Source of the DNA: Onchocerca volvulus
Lineage: Eukaryota; Nematoda; Chromadorea; Rhabditida; Onchocercidae
Length of the DNA: 64,000 nucleotides
NCBI GenBank assembly: GCA_000499405.2
Contig: HG738137.1
Span: forward strand, 12,770,121 to 12,834,120
Direction of reading: 5' to 3'
Every line of letters starts with the position of its first letter. Position 1 is the stretch's first letter. The position numbers and the translations under genes are program-made. The notes beneath the pieces are model-generated. The model was not told the origin of the DNA. It did no database searches and worked only from the letters and a program-made list of their open reading frames with translations. Below are positions 1 to 11,722 of the stretch, one piece after another.

Positions 1-1223
1 TCTTCATTTCTCATCTAATACATATTCATCATCAACCAAACTTCCAGAAAATGTCCCTATTATTCTTCCAACAAATATCCCGACTATCAACAATTAAAAA
101 AGAAAACTTTATATTCCAGTTGTTGAGGATATTCGTATTTACTATTGTTATCCCCCATCAAAGGTATTATTCTTTGAATAATTAACAGCTAATTAAGAGA
201 AAAATATTTTTTCACTACAACCGGTATGCGCTCCATATTCACCACTAAAATGTTCCTAGTGCAGAAAGAAGTACCAAACTAATCTTTTCCAAATAATCGT
301 TCGATAAGTTCCAAAATAAATTTCTATCAAGCATGCCTACTAGTTGTATTTTAAAAGTTCATCTGCACTCATCTGATCTCTTCCAATATTTCTAGCAATG
401 AGCTTTATTACGACAGGTACTGCAAAATAGCTTTGCTTCTTCATTCAAATGCTCAGTCAATTTTCCGTCAAACAGGTCTCCAGTCATATTTTGCAATATA
501 TGTTTTTTCGATCTCAGCGCAATATCAAAAGTGCAACAGTAATATTGATGCATTTTTGAGGTTGCAATAAGATCAGTGAAGAAAAAAATTATCATCTTTC
601 AAAAAATTTAATGGTGACATCATTCTTTTTTTTTCCACTCATATCAATTTTTTCGACGCTTATCTTCAATTACAATTTCCGAAAAATCTCACTGTTTATC
701 ATCAATATTTAACAAAAAATTATCGTTACAATTAACTCTTATATAGAGTATCGTATCTTATGATGGACATCATTATCTAATCGTTCCACAAAAAATGAAA
801 CGAATATCTATGATGAATATTATTTTATTGTTGCCATAAAAAATGAAGTGAAATACCAATCTTAAATATTTCTATCTTATACTTTGGTCCCATATTCTTG
901 ACACTTGAATTATTTTTTTCTAAATTGTACCACCGATCGTAGATTCATATCAGTTATTGATGCCAAATTGTTATCAACATTTCTACACTTCTTAGCCCTT
1001 TGCTTCCTTCTCAATATCAATTGTAAAACAAGCATCAAAGCATTTCCCGATCTATTCCTCTCAGCTGTCATATTATTTCAACATTGAATATCTTCGAAAT
1101 TTGATCAAATTAACACTTTCTTTCATTTACTTCCAATGCGAAACAGAAACTGATAATTCGGTTGATTAAGAAACCGCCAATGGCGCAATGAAAATATGTC
1201 CAGTAGATTCTCTCAGATGTTAT
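1..1223. other. No confident gene; unrecognised short open frames
   Basis: AT-rich sequence. If the helicase gene continued, motifs IV to VI would lie here on the minus strand, but I could not find a QRxGRxGR motif. A 67-codon open frame at 595-392 (minus) and one of about 56 codons at about 1078-907 (minus) have fairly protein-like composition, but I do not recognise either and neither has clear splice support. Confidence 0.3.
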
Positions 1224-2547
1224 TCAGTATCTTTCAAATTGAATATTGGTAGAATCTACCAGCAAATTAATATTAATATTATCCAATGAAGCATTAGCAA
1301 CAATAAAAATAGTTACACAATTCTTCTCATTATTCAAATGCCATTTCAGAATTGCAATTCAACAGCTCCATCCCTTGATCTATATATTTGCCCGATAATG
1401 CATCTCGCTCGTAGACATTTATCTTTTTTTTTTTTTCCATTCTATTGTCAATATCAAATCAATTTTTTTTTTCGAAAAATTATTTTCTTGGCTTTTTCTT
1501 TTTCTGCACGTCTACAGTGAGTATCCAGGAGAGATTAGCTTACTAATATTTTCTATATTTTGTCAGTTTTGCTTTCAAATAGAATTGTCAACAGAATGAC
1601 AAAAACGATTCATCTAAATGGAGTTTTTGCTAATTTTGATATGTATTGAAAATCCCTATTCATAGCAATGATACTTATCTGACTTTCACAAAACTTCTGC
1701 TCCATGAGAAAATGGAACGACAGTTAAATAATTATTCTTGTTCTATTATGAAAAATTAAGACATTCCAAAACATTCTAGCCACAAGATCAAATTCTCATT
1801 TTTCATATTGGAAGTTTTCAAAAGGCGTATTTTTTGAATTAATCGCGAAATATTTGGAATGATCGATTAAAATCTATTGCTCTCTTTTGTAAATTATCAA
1901 ATTAAATTTCTTTTTTCTGTAGTGATAAAATTATCAAATTAAATTTCTTTTTTCTGTAGTGATAACTGATTAACATATTGATAGCTGATTTCTTTCTTTC
2001 TTCTAACAGTATTATTAATATCATTGTGCAATTAGATAACAATATTTCGCGATCGCCCTGTTAAGGCGCTTATCCCATCAATAACTTCAATAACGAAATT
2101 TCAAATAGTTTGATCAATTCATACTTCATTACAAAAATTCTCATCCAATTAATGCCAGCTTCATTTTATTTCCCATATATTGTGACTTTTTTTGGAAAGA
2201 GCAAATGTTACGCTGTGCTGCTTCTATTATTTCTTGAAATTTCCTATAACCTAATCTTTTCACCTCTCTCAATTCCCTCATCCACTATAGAGCACATAGT
2301 TCTTTTCGTAAAATATTTCTAATCTTACCATTATAAACAAAGCAAAGGAAAAAAATGAAAAGGATAAAATAAAAATTCAAATAAATTACCGATTATTACG
2401 AAATAAATCATTGACAGCTCCTCATATAAAGCTTTTACATTTGAAAACGTGGTATAGGACGAATTACGTATGCTCTCAATTACAACCTTGAAATCTGGTG
2501 AACTAATGGATTCCACGCTTATTAAAAGCATTTACTGCAAGCGGATT
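1224..2547 (-). pseudogene. Degenerate remains of the helicase core (motifs Ia to III)
   Basis: Downstream of the P-loop exon, short minus-strand stretches resemble successive parts of a YTHDC2/DEAH core but are separated by stops and frame changes. 2547-2506 reads NPLAVNAFNKRGIH then TAG, like the PQF...GIP segment after the P-loop. 2071-2045 reads KRLNRAIAK, like the RRLAAIA of motif Ia. 1416-1333 reads VYERDALSGKYIDQGMELL and then a stop, like VHERDRFSDFLL of motif II but with His changed to Tyr and the preceding D-E lost. 1313-1224 reads TIFIVANASLDNINI then a stop, like LILSSAALDVNLF of motif III. The order and strand match the intact 5' exons. Each match alone is weak; the order makes decay plausible. 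The alternative is chance similarity in intron sequence. Confidence 0.4.
1891..1964. repeat. Exact tandem duplication, 37-bp period
   Basis: A segment beginning aaattatcaaattaaatttc and ending ctgtagtgat occurs twice head to tail with no mismatch, so the duplication is recent. It lies among the helicase remnants. Confidence 0.9.
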
Positions 2548-2584
2548 GTGCATAAAATCTTTTTACCGTTAAAAAAACGATTAC

Positions 2585-4255
2585 CTGTGTTGTTTTACCA
2601 CAACCAGTACCACCAACAATCATCGTTACTTTATGATTACGAATTGCTTTCAGGATTTCTTCCCTCATTGAATAGGTGGGCAAACTTCTTCGGAAATTCT
2701 CCATTAACTGCCGTACTGATGTAGAAGGTGGAACCAACATCGGTTTGTTAAAATTTGAATGATAGCGACCATTAATTTGTCGACCTAAAATGAAATGGGA
2801 ATAGCGATTCAACATTCACAAAACATAGAAAAATATCGAAATTATAGTATCACTTGTATGAAAATATATAGCATACAGAAATTTCTCAAATAAAACTAAT
2901 CAAAGGGAATTATATTAAAAGAAAAATGCACAATGCCCATCACATATTTATATCAAAGAAAACTTAAATTGCTGTGATTATTAAGCACTGAGCAACTTGA
3001 GCTAATAATAGATTTACAATAAAAAGAAAAAAAAAAATTCGAACAAGACATTTCTGATTAAATTAGAATTAATGAAATAATTATTTTTCAATATACTTCT
3101 TTCCATATTATTGGATGAAAAAGATTTAGTAAATTGTGTTTAAGTGTTTAGACAAGCTAAAAAAAAAAAATGCTTTCTTTTGTTTACCTTCTATTGTGCT
3201 TTTTAATGATACATTAATGTGTATCAGATCAAAAAAGAAGAAAATAATGCCGTTTATATTGAAGATACATTAATAATCATCAAATAGTTACATAACGTAT
3301 TAACAGAATTAGTATCTTAATGGAGAAAAAAGGAACATTAAACATACTTGCATTGCCAGATCGAAGGTACAAGTCGATGTCACCATAACCTAATGGAAAT
3401 ATAGTCAAGAAACGCGATAATGCTCGTTTCTGGAATATATTTAAAACAATCGGTTCTGAATCTCTAGCATTTGTGTACGTACATAAATCGACATGTGGGA
3501 AACGTGTGACTACAACGCGACGATTACATCCACTGCTGAAATATTTGGAAATTTCAACTCAATCAACATTAAAATTTCGATTCAATCAAATTATCTCTCT
3601 TAAATATCGTTGCTATTTTTCTATATTATTCGCGCATAATTAAATCCCAGTTTTTGAGCAATTGCTATCCGTTACTAATATAACAGATAGTTATTAATAG
3701 AAAAAACAATGATAAATAATGTTACCCAATACTGTGCGACTTCAGACTGCAATTTATAGCTATACAATGCACAGTTTTCCTCTTCTCAATTGATAATGGT
3801 TCGAGAATGATTTCTAAAAATAAAATTGAAATAAAAACACATCGTGACGAAAATTTTTTAAATTTATGCCATGTCAGTAATGCTAACAATTTACTTTTCA
3901 AACAGCTGAATAAAATTCCACATATGAAAATGAGCATGCCAAACATTATTTTCTCCTTTCTCACTATTTCATTTCCGCCTTCTATCTTCAATTCTGATTA
4001 ATCAGTAATGCCATCATTCAACATTTTTTATATTATACACAACGATCCTATTTTTTAATCAATGAAATGATATTAGTAAAAATGAATTAACAAATGACAA
4101 AAAAAAAAATCACCTCTTTCAGTACCACTCCTAAATTCAAGTAATTGTTTACGAATATTTTCCTCGAATGAGTCGCCATCATTTTCACGTTCCTCCTGTT
4201 CAAAGCCATAATCAAAATCAATAAAATCTGATCGCTGACCAAATGTCTGCGACAT
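2585..4255 (-). CDS. R3H + DEAH-type RNA helicase (YTHDC2-like), 5' part only
   Basis: Four exons on the minus strand join in frame: 4255-4114, 3813-3726, 3535-3348 and 2784-2585 (618 nt, 206 codons). The first about 47 residues are acidic. Residues about 48-95 form an R3H domain (single-strand nucleic-acid binding), with RKTVH giving the R-x3-H signature, followed by LKSHSIGSGCNRR. A linker leads to RRSLPTY and the Walker A P-loop GGTGCGKTTQ at 197-206, which ends exactly at a GT donor. R3H followed by a DEAH helicase core is the YTHDC2 arrangement; such proteins bind or unwind RNA. The start is chosen because an acceptor-like TTACAG lies 8 nt upstream of the ATG. The exon 3 acceptor is a CAGCAG tandem site, so a one-residue splice variant is possible. 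No intact exon for motifs Ia to VI follows in the window, so the gene is either broken or continues outside it. The domain call is solid; whether it works is not. Confidence 0.65.
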
Positions 4256-4263
4256 TTTTTTAC

Positions 4264-4269
4264 CTGTAA
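4264..4269 (-). other. Putative spliced-leader acceptor of the helicase gene
   Basis: On the minus strand the sequence reads TTACAG, then eight bases, then the ATG at 4255. An acceptor this close to a start, with no coding exon upstream, is typical of nematode trans-splicing. Inferred from sequence only. Confidence 0.45.
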
Positions 4270-7200
4270 TATATTTCCTGAATAATTTATTTTAAGATAT
4301 GCTAAAAGTCATTCGATAATTTAGCACATATTAATATCTGAATGAACCACATAATAGATTAATGTCATATATAATCAGTCTTCATCTTTCTTAAAACAAT
4401 TTATTCTGCTGAAATTAAATCTAACCGAAATAAAATTTCCATGTATTTAATAATTATTAATAAGATTAACGATAAAGTTAAAAATTTTTCACTCAATATA
4501 TTCCTCATCATGTGCTACTTAGAACGTGAGAGGATTGGATACGATCGATACAATTTCCTTTTTTAATTATAAAAATTATAATTTTCAAATATTTCATCAA
4601 ATCCATCAAAGATATTAAGTAAAATAAGTTTATTAAAATTATAAAAAAAAAAGTTGAAGTATTTTTCACGTTTTTTTGCGCGTCAAATATGTCTAATCGA
4701 TACAAAAATTCCATAACTAACGTATTAAACATCACGAGACAAACTTCTCATCAAATAAACAACCAAACAAACATTCGACCTTGCACAACTATCGCTTATT
4801 TTTGATGCGGCCCATCGTGAAATATTTCAGTAAGAGATCGAAATTGTGAAACTTTGAAGAAAAAGAAAGATTAGACGAAAGATTCATTCATTATTTGTCA
4901 ACAAACTTCTATTATTTCAAATCAGCATGTCTTACTAACAATCTTCCATCACTTTTTTATTTTTTTTTCAGTTTAAAATAACAATATGGTATTGTATATG
5001 TCAAAATTCGCCAAATTCTTTATTATCTCTCTCATTACAATGCTATTTTCTTCCATCATTCTCTTTTTTTCCACAAATATTTTGCTAAATGTTATGTAAT
5101 CGTTGATTCTTTCCCATTATACATTCTTTCACTCCATGAATTAATGTCAATATCGGATGTAAACAATAAATAACTAATGAAAAATGAATTGTTTATCATT
5201 TATCTTGTTTTATTTATACTATTTTTTCTTCATTTCTTTTCCACATCCAGTTTAGCTTTCACTCTTTCCTTTTCTCTCTCTTTCTCGTTGTTATCATTTC
5301 GAAGCTTGTTTCCTCTATCTGAAATCATTTCGAGAAATTGGCGGAAATTGCGATATAATTTAATGGTGCAAAATTTATTTGTCTTATGCATTGAATAAAT
5401 CGTAAATTAATCAACTTTGTAGGTTTTGGGAATCATAAATTGGCCAAGTTTTTAGGCTTAGGAAATCATAAATTAGCCAAGTTTTGTAGGTTTAAAATTA
5501 GGTTGAATAAGTCATAATTTAGTCTAGTTTTAGTGATCCAAAATTAACGAAATGTATGAGTTTTAAAATGATAACAGAGCATGAAAACTATCAGTTATAA
5601 ATTATATTACGTAATTAGTGTATATTTAAGCTTTAGATTTGGTTATCGGCTATCCTAAGCATTGAAAATTTAAAATTTAACTTTAAGAATTGAAGATTTA
5701 TGTAAAAAAGCTTGACCAGAAAAACGTAACCTTAAAAATTGAAGATTTATACAAAAAAGCTTGACCCTAAGAATTGAAGATTTTTGCAAAAAAAAAAAAA
5801 AAAAAATAATGATGATTTTTTACAGAAAAGCGTATCATCAAGAGTTGAAGATTTACTTATTTATTTTTTCAGATATTTCATGTGTAATAATTAAGATAAA
5901 ATCAGATGAATAAATTTCTTTTTTTTTTTCGACTTATTTGGAATTATAATCGCATATAAAAAATTTATTATACTTTTTTTTTTAAATTCTCGGTCGAATT
6001 TGCAAGATTTGTTTATTTGAATTCTCAAATTCTATAAGCTCAAATCATTTATATTCATATCTATGTATTCGTTTTTTTTTTTTTCTTATATTTTCAGCTA
6101 AATATCCCAAGTTTATTTATTAACAATTCAAAAATTTCCATTTTTTTGTGCAAAATTTGCTTATTTAATCAATCATTTTGATTATTTATTTATTGAATTT
6201 TCAACAAAATGTATATATATATATTTTTTTTTCCAAATTATTATTTTCCATTTTCTACCAACTTTTCTCGCTTATTTTTTTTAATTTGATTGCAATGAAG
6301 GAAAACGAAATTTTTAAAATTAATTTTAAAGTGAAATATTTCGCAAATATTTTCATCATTCTTTTTAAATTCAATATGAAAAATTTGGTTTAAATGTTTT
6401 CTTTTTTTCAATAGAACTAAATGTTGTTTTATACTCCGTGGAAGATGAAAAGGAACGAACCATTAAAATCGGTTGGTTTTTGATCGTTCAAAATAGATTA
6501 TGAAAAAGGAATCGTTGAGTAAATGAAAAATAACAAAAACTATTCGATGGATAAAATTTCTTTTCTTACTTAATTTGTTTAACTTTCAAAATAATTTTGA
6601 AATAACTCCCTCCATGTATGACGATGACAAGATTTATTAATTAAGTAAGTAATTATAATTCAATTTAATTATAAATCAGTTGAAGACATAACGATGATTG
6701 TTGAAAAAAGTGATGACAGTGATGAAAGGAAAAGTATATATATTAGAAAAATGAAGAACGAAAAGTTTGCCGATGAGGCTCTAGAACAGTAATTTCAAAT
6801 TTTTCTAATAATTTTTTTTTTTTTTGAAAAATTAACGAATTGGAAAAACAGATATTTTAGAGAATTTAAGATTTTTCGGAAGGTTAAATGTTAAGTTTCG
6901 AAACTGATATCTTCCCAATAGTCATATCAGCGAATTTCCTAGTAGATCATTCTTTTCAACAATTCTCTAATAATGACTTATTTCATTATTCATTATCATT
7001 TTTTTTTTTTTTTTTTGGAATTATTCATCAACATTAATGAGAATTGATATATCATATCATTGCAAAATGATATAAGCAATAAATATAGGATTTGTTGATG
7101 ATAGAAATATTTTTGTTAAAATTTCATTAAACAGAGGATTAAAAAAGAAAACGGGCGAGTTTGCCCAAACTCGTGATAGTCTTGTTTCATTTATTTGTAT

Positions 7201-7789
7201 TCGTTGTCAATGTATTATTATATATCCATATATTTATGCTTAACATTAACATAAAATATTCATATTGATGTATTCGTAATATTTCGGTTATTTTTTCAGA
7301 TTTAATATATTATTATCAATCAAAGCTGTTATCCAACACTGAAATATTTTTGAAAATTATTTCACGTATATTTATGAATTCAGTTAACATCTTGAGAATG
7401 ATACGTGGTAATGATAAGCTTTATAGCTATAACGGAAGACAAGAAGATAAGCAAAAAAATGGTACGTAAACAATTTATTCATTATATACAAAAGTCATAA
7501 TAATAGGAATGCTATCTAAAGAAAAAGAAGAATCTACTATTTGTATAAATTTTTTTTTATAAATTGAATTTATTGAATATTTTAATAGCAATACAAATAT
7601 TGAGAAAAATAATTATTTTATTCAAGAACTATTATGTTATCACTTTTTATTATTATGTTTACTGCCACATTATCAATGTTTATTGTACTCAAATCTTTCA
7701 TTTCTCAAATTTTTGTATTATTTCCTCTATTTTCAGGTATATTTGTGCTTTAAAATTAGCCAAAAAGATGACATTATTGTTGGATCAAA
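4270..7789. other. Intergenic, AT-rich, between divergent genes
   Basis: This should hold the promoters of the minus-strand helicase gene and the plus-strand GnT-I gene. I see no further gene. It contains short tandem repeats at 5420-5860 and many homopolymer runs. An acceptor-like TTTTCAG at about 7731-7737 may receive the spliced leader for GnT-I. Confidence 0.5.
5420..5860. repeat. Two adjacent sets of diverged short tandem repeats
   Basis: From 5420 to about 5545 a unit of about 40 bp containing aatcataaattagccaagtt recurs about three times. From about 5640 to 5860 a unit containing aattgaagatttatacaaa followed by agcttgacc recurs about four times, interrupted by a poly-A run. Both are imperfect. 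Confidence 0.7.
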
Positions 7790-7885
7790 ATGCACAAAAT
7801 TCGTTCCTTCATTTTTTATATTGTTTCTGTTGTTGGAGCATTGTTCATCTTCAAGCTTATCTTCAATATTGTAGCTTACAATACG
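7768..7885 (+). promoter_or_regulatory. Upstream ATG overlapping the GnT-I start out of frame
   Basis: An ATG at 7768 with A at position -3 lies 22 nt before the GnT-I ATG at 7790, in another frame. It opens a reading frame that stays open through the rest of exon 1. No acceptor lies between the two ATGs, so any transcript spliced at the TTTTCAG near 7737 would carry it. It could lower translation of the main frame. Inference. Confidence 0.45.
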
Positions 7886-10800
7886 GTAACGAAACTTTGT
7901 TTTCCAGTTTCGTTTTTAAGCTAACATTTTATTGCAGTGGATTCGAATTAGATCTTTTTATAAGTTTTACAGTAGGTCATCTTATGACTTTACTTTTGTG
8001 AGAACAAATAATAACATAGATAAAACTGAGATATTATTGTTTGATTTAACCTTAAAAAACTCACTTTTCCATATCTAACTGCTCTACTGAATATGCTGCC
8101 AGTAGTTTTGGGATAATTAATGAGAAGTATAAATGAAAGCATATTGAAACGTATAACATATTAAACTTGATCATTTTTTGTCCAACAATTATCAGTAAAA
8201 CATTAGTAAAAAATACCTTTCATTGACTTGTTTTATTGCTTTGAAATTTAAACAATGCGGACTTCAAAAACAAGCTCAAGTTAGCCTGTATGATAATCTT
8301 CTTTTCTATTTAAAGCTATGCTATGTTTTTTTTTTTTTTCTTCTCATGACTGAAGCCATCATTTAGACATGTATACAATAATTTATTTTTCTTTCTTACA
8401 GATATCCGAATTTCCTTTTTTTGCATCCATCATAAAAGTTTAACTTTTAGTGGTATAAACTGGAAGATGATTTGCAATATCGTCGTCAGCTGTTAAATTT
8501 ACGAGTTCGAAGTATTTCACATCGATTAGCGAACGATTTGCAACACTTCCGAAATGTTTTAATTGAAAAGGATCATTTAGAAACGGTTATCTTGGTAATT
8601 GCTTGTAATCGTTTGGAGGCTTTGAAAGAACATCTCGAATCTCTAAAAAAGTTTGTTGGTTTTTTTTTTTCTTAGAAAAATTTTCTTGGAAATATGCATT
8701 AAAAGCTACGTAAATATAACTTATTTTATTTTGGAAATCCCGAAATCTTTTTCGGATTATCAAAATATATACAACGGTCATGTCTGATATGTAATAAAAT
8801 ATATGCAACCGATTATTTCTGCATAACTGTGAAAGTCTTTAAAAATTATCAGCGTTCTTTTGTGTGATATCTATTTTTTTTTTTTTTTTTGATAGAAAAT
8901 CATGTCCATTCTTACAGATACAATCAAAAATGTGAAAAAAAGAATAGAACAGAAGGCTAAAGTATTTAACAGTGCCTAAAAAAAATTTTGAACTTCTTGA
9001 ATTATGCAAATATACTTCTAAAATTTGCATATTTTCGATGTGAATTCAAATTTCAATTTAAAATTAATTAGTCATTTCAACGTGTGATCATAAATTATAC
9101 TTTTTTTCTTTAAAAAAGCGATACTGTATGGTTGACATATATCGTATTAGAAATTATTTTTGCGGACAATACGCAGTTTTTACGTAGTATTACAAATACT
9201 TATCTGCAAGGAAAAATTTGCTTATGTATTATATAGTTATGAATAATTTATTTTCAGTTTACAAGGACCGAAGATTCCGATTGTTGTTAGCCTTGATTGC
9301 AATGATGATAGTATGCGTGAACTTATCCTCAATATTGGCTCGAATATTACTCTAATCGAAAATCCCGATCAATCTGCATTCAATTTGACCAAACAAAAAA
9401 AAAAATATGAAGGTTATTATCGAATTGCGAGACATTATCGTTTCGCTCTGGATTATGTCTTCAGCATCTTAAGATATCAAAGTGCTATTATTACCGAAGG
9501 TTACATTCCACAATTATTGATTAAAAAAGTAATAATTATTGGGGATTTTCCTGATTATACCATTCTGTTAAATTACTTTGTGATCGAGAACAAAATGCAT
9601 CGATCTTGTTGATTTTTCCAATTTTTATTAGTGAATTGCGCTGGTCTCATTTGAGGACAGTCTTATCCAGTAACCAAAAACTTCGTTAAAGTTTGCATCT
9701 ATTATTTGATTTTCCGATCATTATTTATTGTTTGCAACTTTCAGATGATTTACTACTGGCTCCAGATTTTCTGGAATATATGTTGGCGAATAGAAAGTTG
9801 TTATTTGAAGATTCGACAGTTTGGTGTATATCAGCATTTAATGATAATGGAAAGGAAGAACTCATTGTAAAGAATAACTCTTTGCTGCATCGAACCGATT
9901 TCTTTCCAGGTTTTTTGCAACATCCAAATAGACTATTATTATTAATCATGGTATTCAGATATAATGAGACTTTTTCTATCTCTTTCGATCAGTTATTGGT
10001 GTTTTATCTCTATTTCATTCGAGATATAACAATACTTCATTGTGCAGTTAAACAAAACGAATTATTCGAATTTAATATCATCATTGTCAAATGATTGCTT
10101 CCAATATTTTTCCTAAAAATTAAAAAAACTTTTTCAGGTCTTGGTTGGATGCTTACATCACAACTATGGGAGGAATTGAAAGTGAAGTGGCCGGAAACAT
10201 TTTGGGATGATTGGATGCGTGACTCGGTTCAACGTCAAGGACGAGCATGTATTAGACCGGAAATATCACGCACGGGTATTAGTTTGCGAGGCAAAAAGGG
10301 TGTCAGCAAGTATATGCTTTTTCATTCTCTCTTCTTTCTATGGACATTTTGAAACCACAAAGTTTTGTTATTACTTAGTTCTTTCTCAACATGTAATGGG
10401 ACTTGACCTTTTTCTCAAGTCGTAGCAGAACATACTTAATTAGAAGAATTCATTATCAAAAGGAGATTAGCTGTAGCAGTAGCGTTTATCTAAAGATCTT
10501 TATCAAGTTTATCTATAATGGTAGTTGAAGCTGTTGAACAATAAATGACATAAAATCAACAGAAAAGATATTTATTTCTTCATATGATGATTGGTAGTTT
10601 TGAAATTTGTAGTTTGAATTTTGCAATTAGTATTACATTGCAGTGAAATTGCTTTTATGATAGTTTAGTTCCTTTTTCTGCGTTTTACCAAAAATTATTT
10701 AGTTAAACTACCAATCATGTTAAGAAAGGAATAAAATAGTTTCTGGAATTGATTCTTGCTTGGTACTACTGATATGAGGAATGTATTTAAGTGATTCAAA

Positions 10801-11722
10801 CAATTGATAGTTTCCGGTAATTTTCAGGGGCCTCTATTACGAGAAACATTTAAAACATATCATGGTCAACACGGATTTTTATCATTTCTCTCAGTCTGAT
10901 TTGTCTTATTTAAAAAAAGATTATTATGATCTTGCTTTTCATAAAATTGTGCTTGAGTAAGTGAAAATTTGAATTTTGGAAAGGAAATAAAAATGAATTT
11001 TTTATTGATCTGTGAATTGTCGAATGAACGATCGATTGATCATTAGTAGCCGGATCGTTTATCAAAATTATAATCTTCATATTATTGAGATGGAGTTTAT
11101 CGATTCAAACTTTATTTTTTCTCCTCCGTCTTATTTAATGATGAAATGAGATACGGTTACTGAATAAACAAAGATTAAATTGAGAAATTAAATGATCTAG
11201 TACATTTGATGAGATTGCTTTTGATTAGACATATTATATAATAGATAAACTTGTTTAATTATAGGGCGGTTCCTGCTACTTTAGATGAAATTCTGAAAGG
11301 AAGATTTTCAAATGGTACTGTATTGCCGGAAAAAGTGCGCTTGCTTTATGTAGCTTCAGCTGATTTTAAAACATTTGCCAGAAAATTTGGTGTAATGGAT
11401 GATTTTCGGGTATGTTTGAGAAAGTTTATGTTTTGAACAGATAATGGGAAAAAAAGAAAAGTGGATTATAAGTTAATGATTATGAAAAATGATCATTTGT
11501 AATTTGATTAGATGTTTTTTTATCCAAAAGGATCCGTTAGTTTGTGAGTGATTATGCATGGGGAAAGTAATTTTTTTATTATTTTTTCCTTAAAATTCTG
11601 AATGAATTAAATGTGATAAATTTTAGTCTGGTATATGTCGTACTTGCTACCATGGAGTGGTTTCATTTCGATATGGTCAACATCGCATTTACATGGCCCC
11701 AAAGGAAATTCAAAGCATATGA
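7790..11722 (+). CDS. MGAT1: GnT-I: alpha-1,3-mannosyl-glycoprotein 2-beta-N-acetylglucosaminyltransferase
   Basis: Eight exons join in frame: 7790-7885, 8451-8650, 9258-9499, 9745-9909, 10138-10309, 10828-10956, 11265-11409 and 11627-11722 (414 residues; vertebrate enzymes about 445). GnT-I adds GlcNAc to the alpha-1,3 arm of Man5GlcNAc2 in the Golgi, the gateway step to hybrid, complex and many paucimannose N-glycans. Residues 1-32 form a short basic start plus one hydrophobic segment, as in a type II Golgi membrane protein. The lumenal domain begins at TVILVIACNR. The metal- and UDP-binding EDD is at 179-181, split by intron 3. FWDDWMR (256-262) holds the expected catalytic Asp, and GRACIRPEISRTG follows. 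The C-terminus GVVSFRYGQHRIYMAP matches the family end. In-frame stops precede the chosen ATG. C. elegans has three paralogues (gly-12, -13, -14); I cannot say which this matches. Confidence 0.93.

Noticed and set aside
7564..8001. 145-codon plus-strand frame spanning GnT-I exon 1
   Set aside because: Its composition is Tyr/Phe/Ile from AT-rich DNA. Only the other frame from 7790 splices into the GnT-I exons; the part from 7768 is kept only as an upstream frame.
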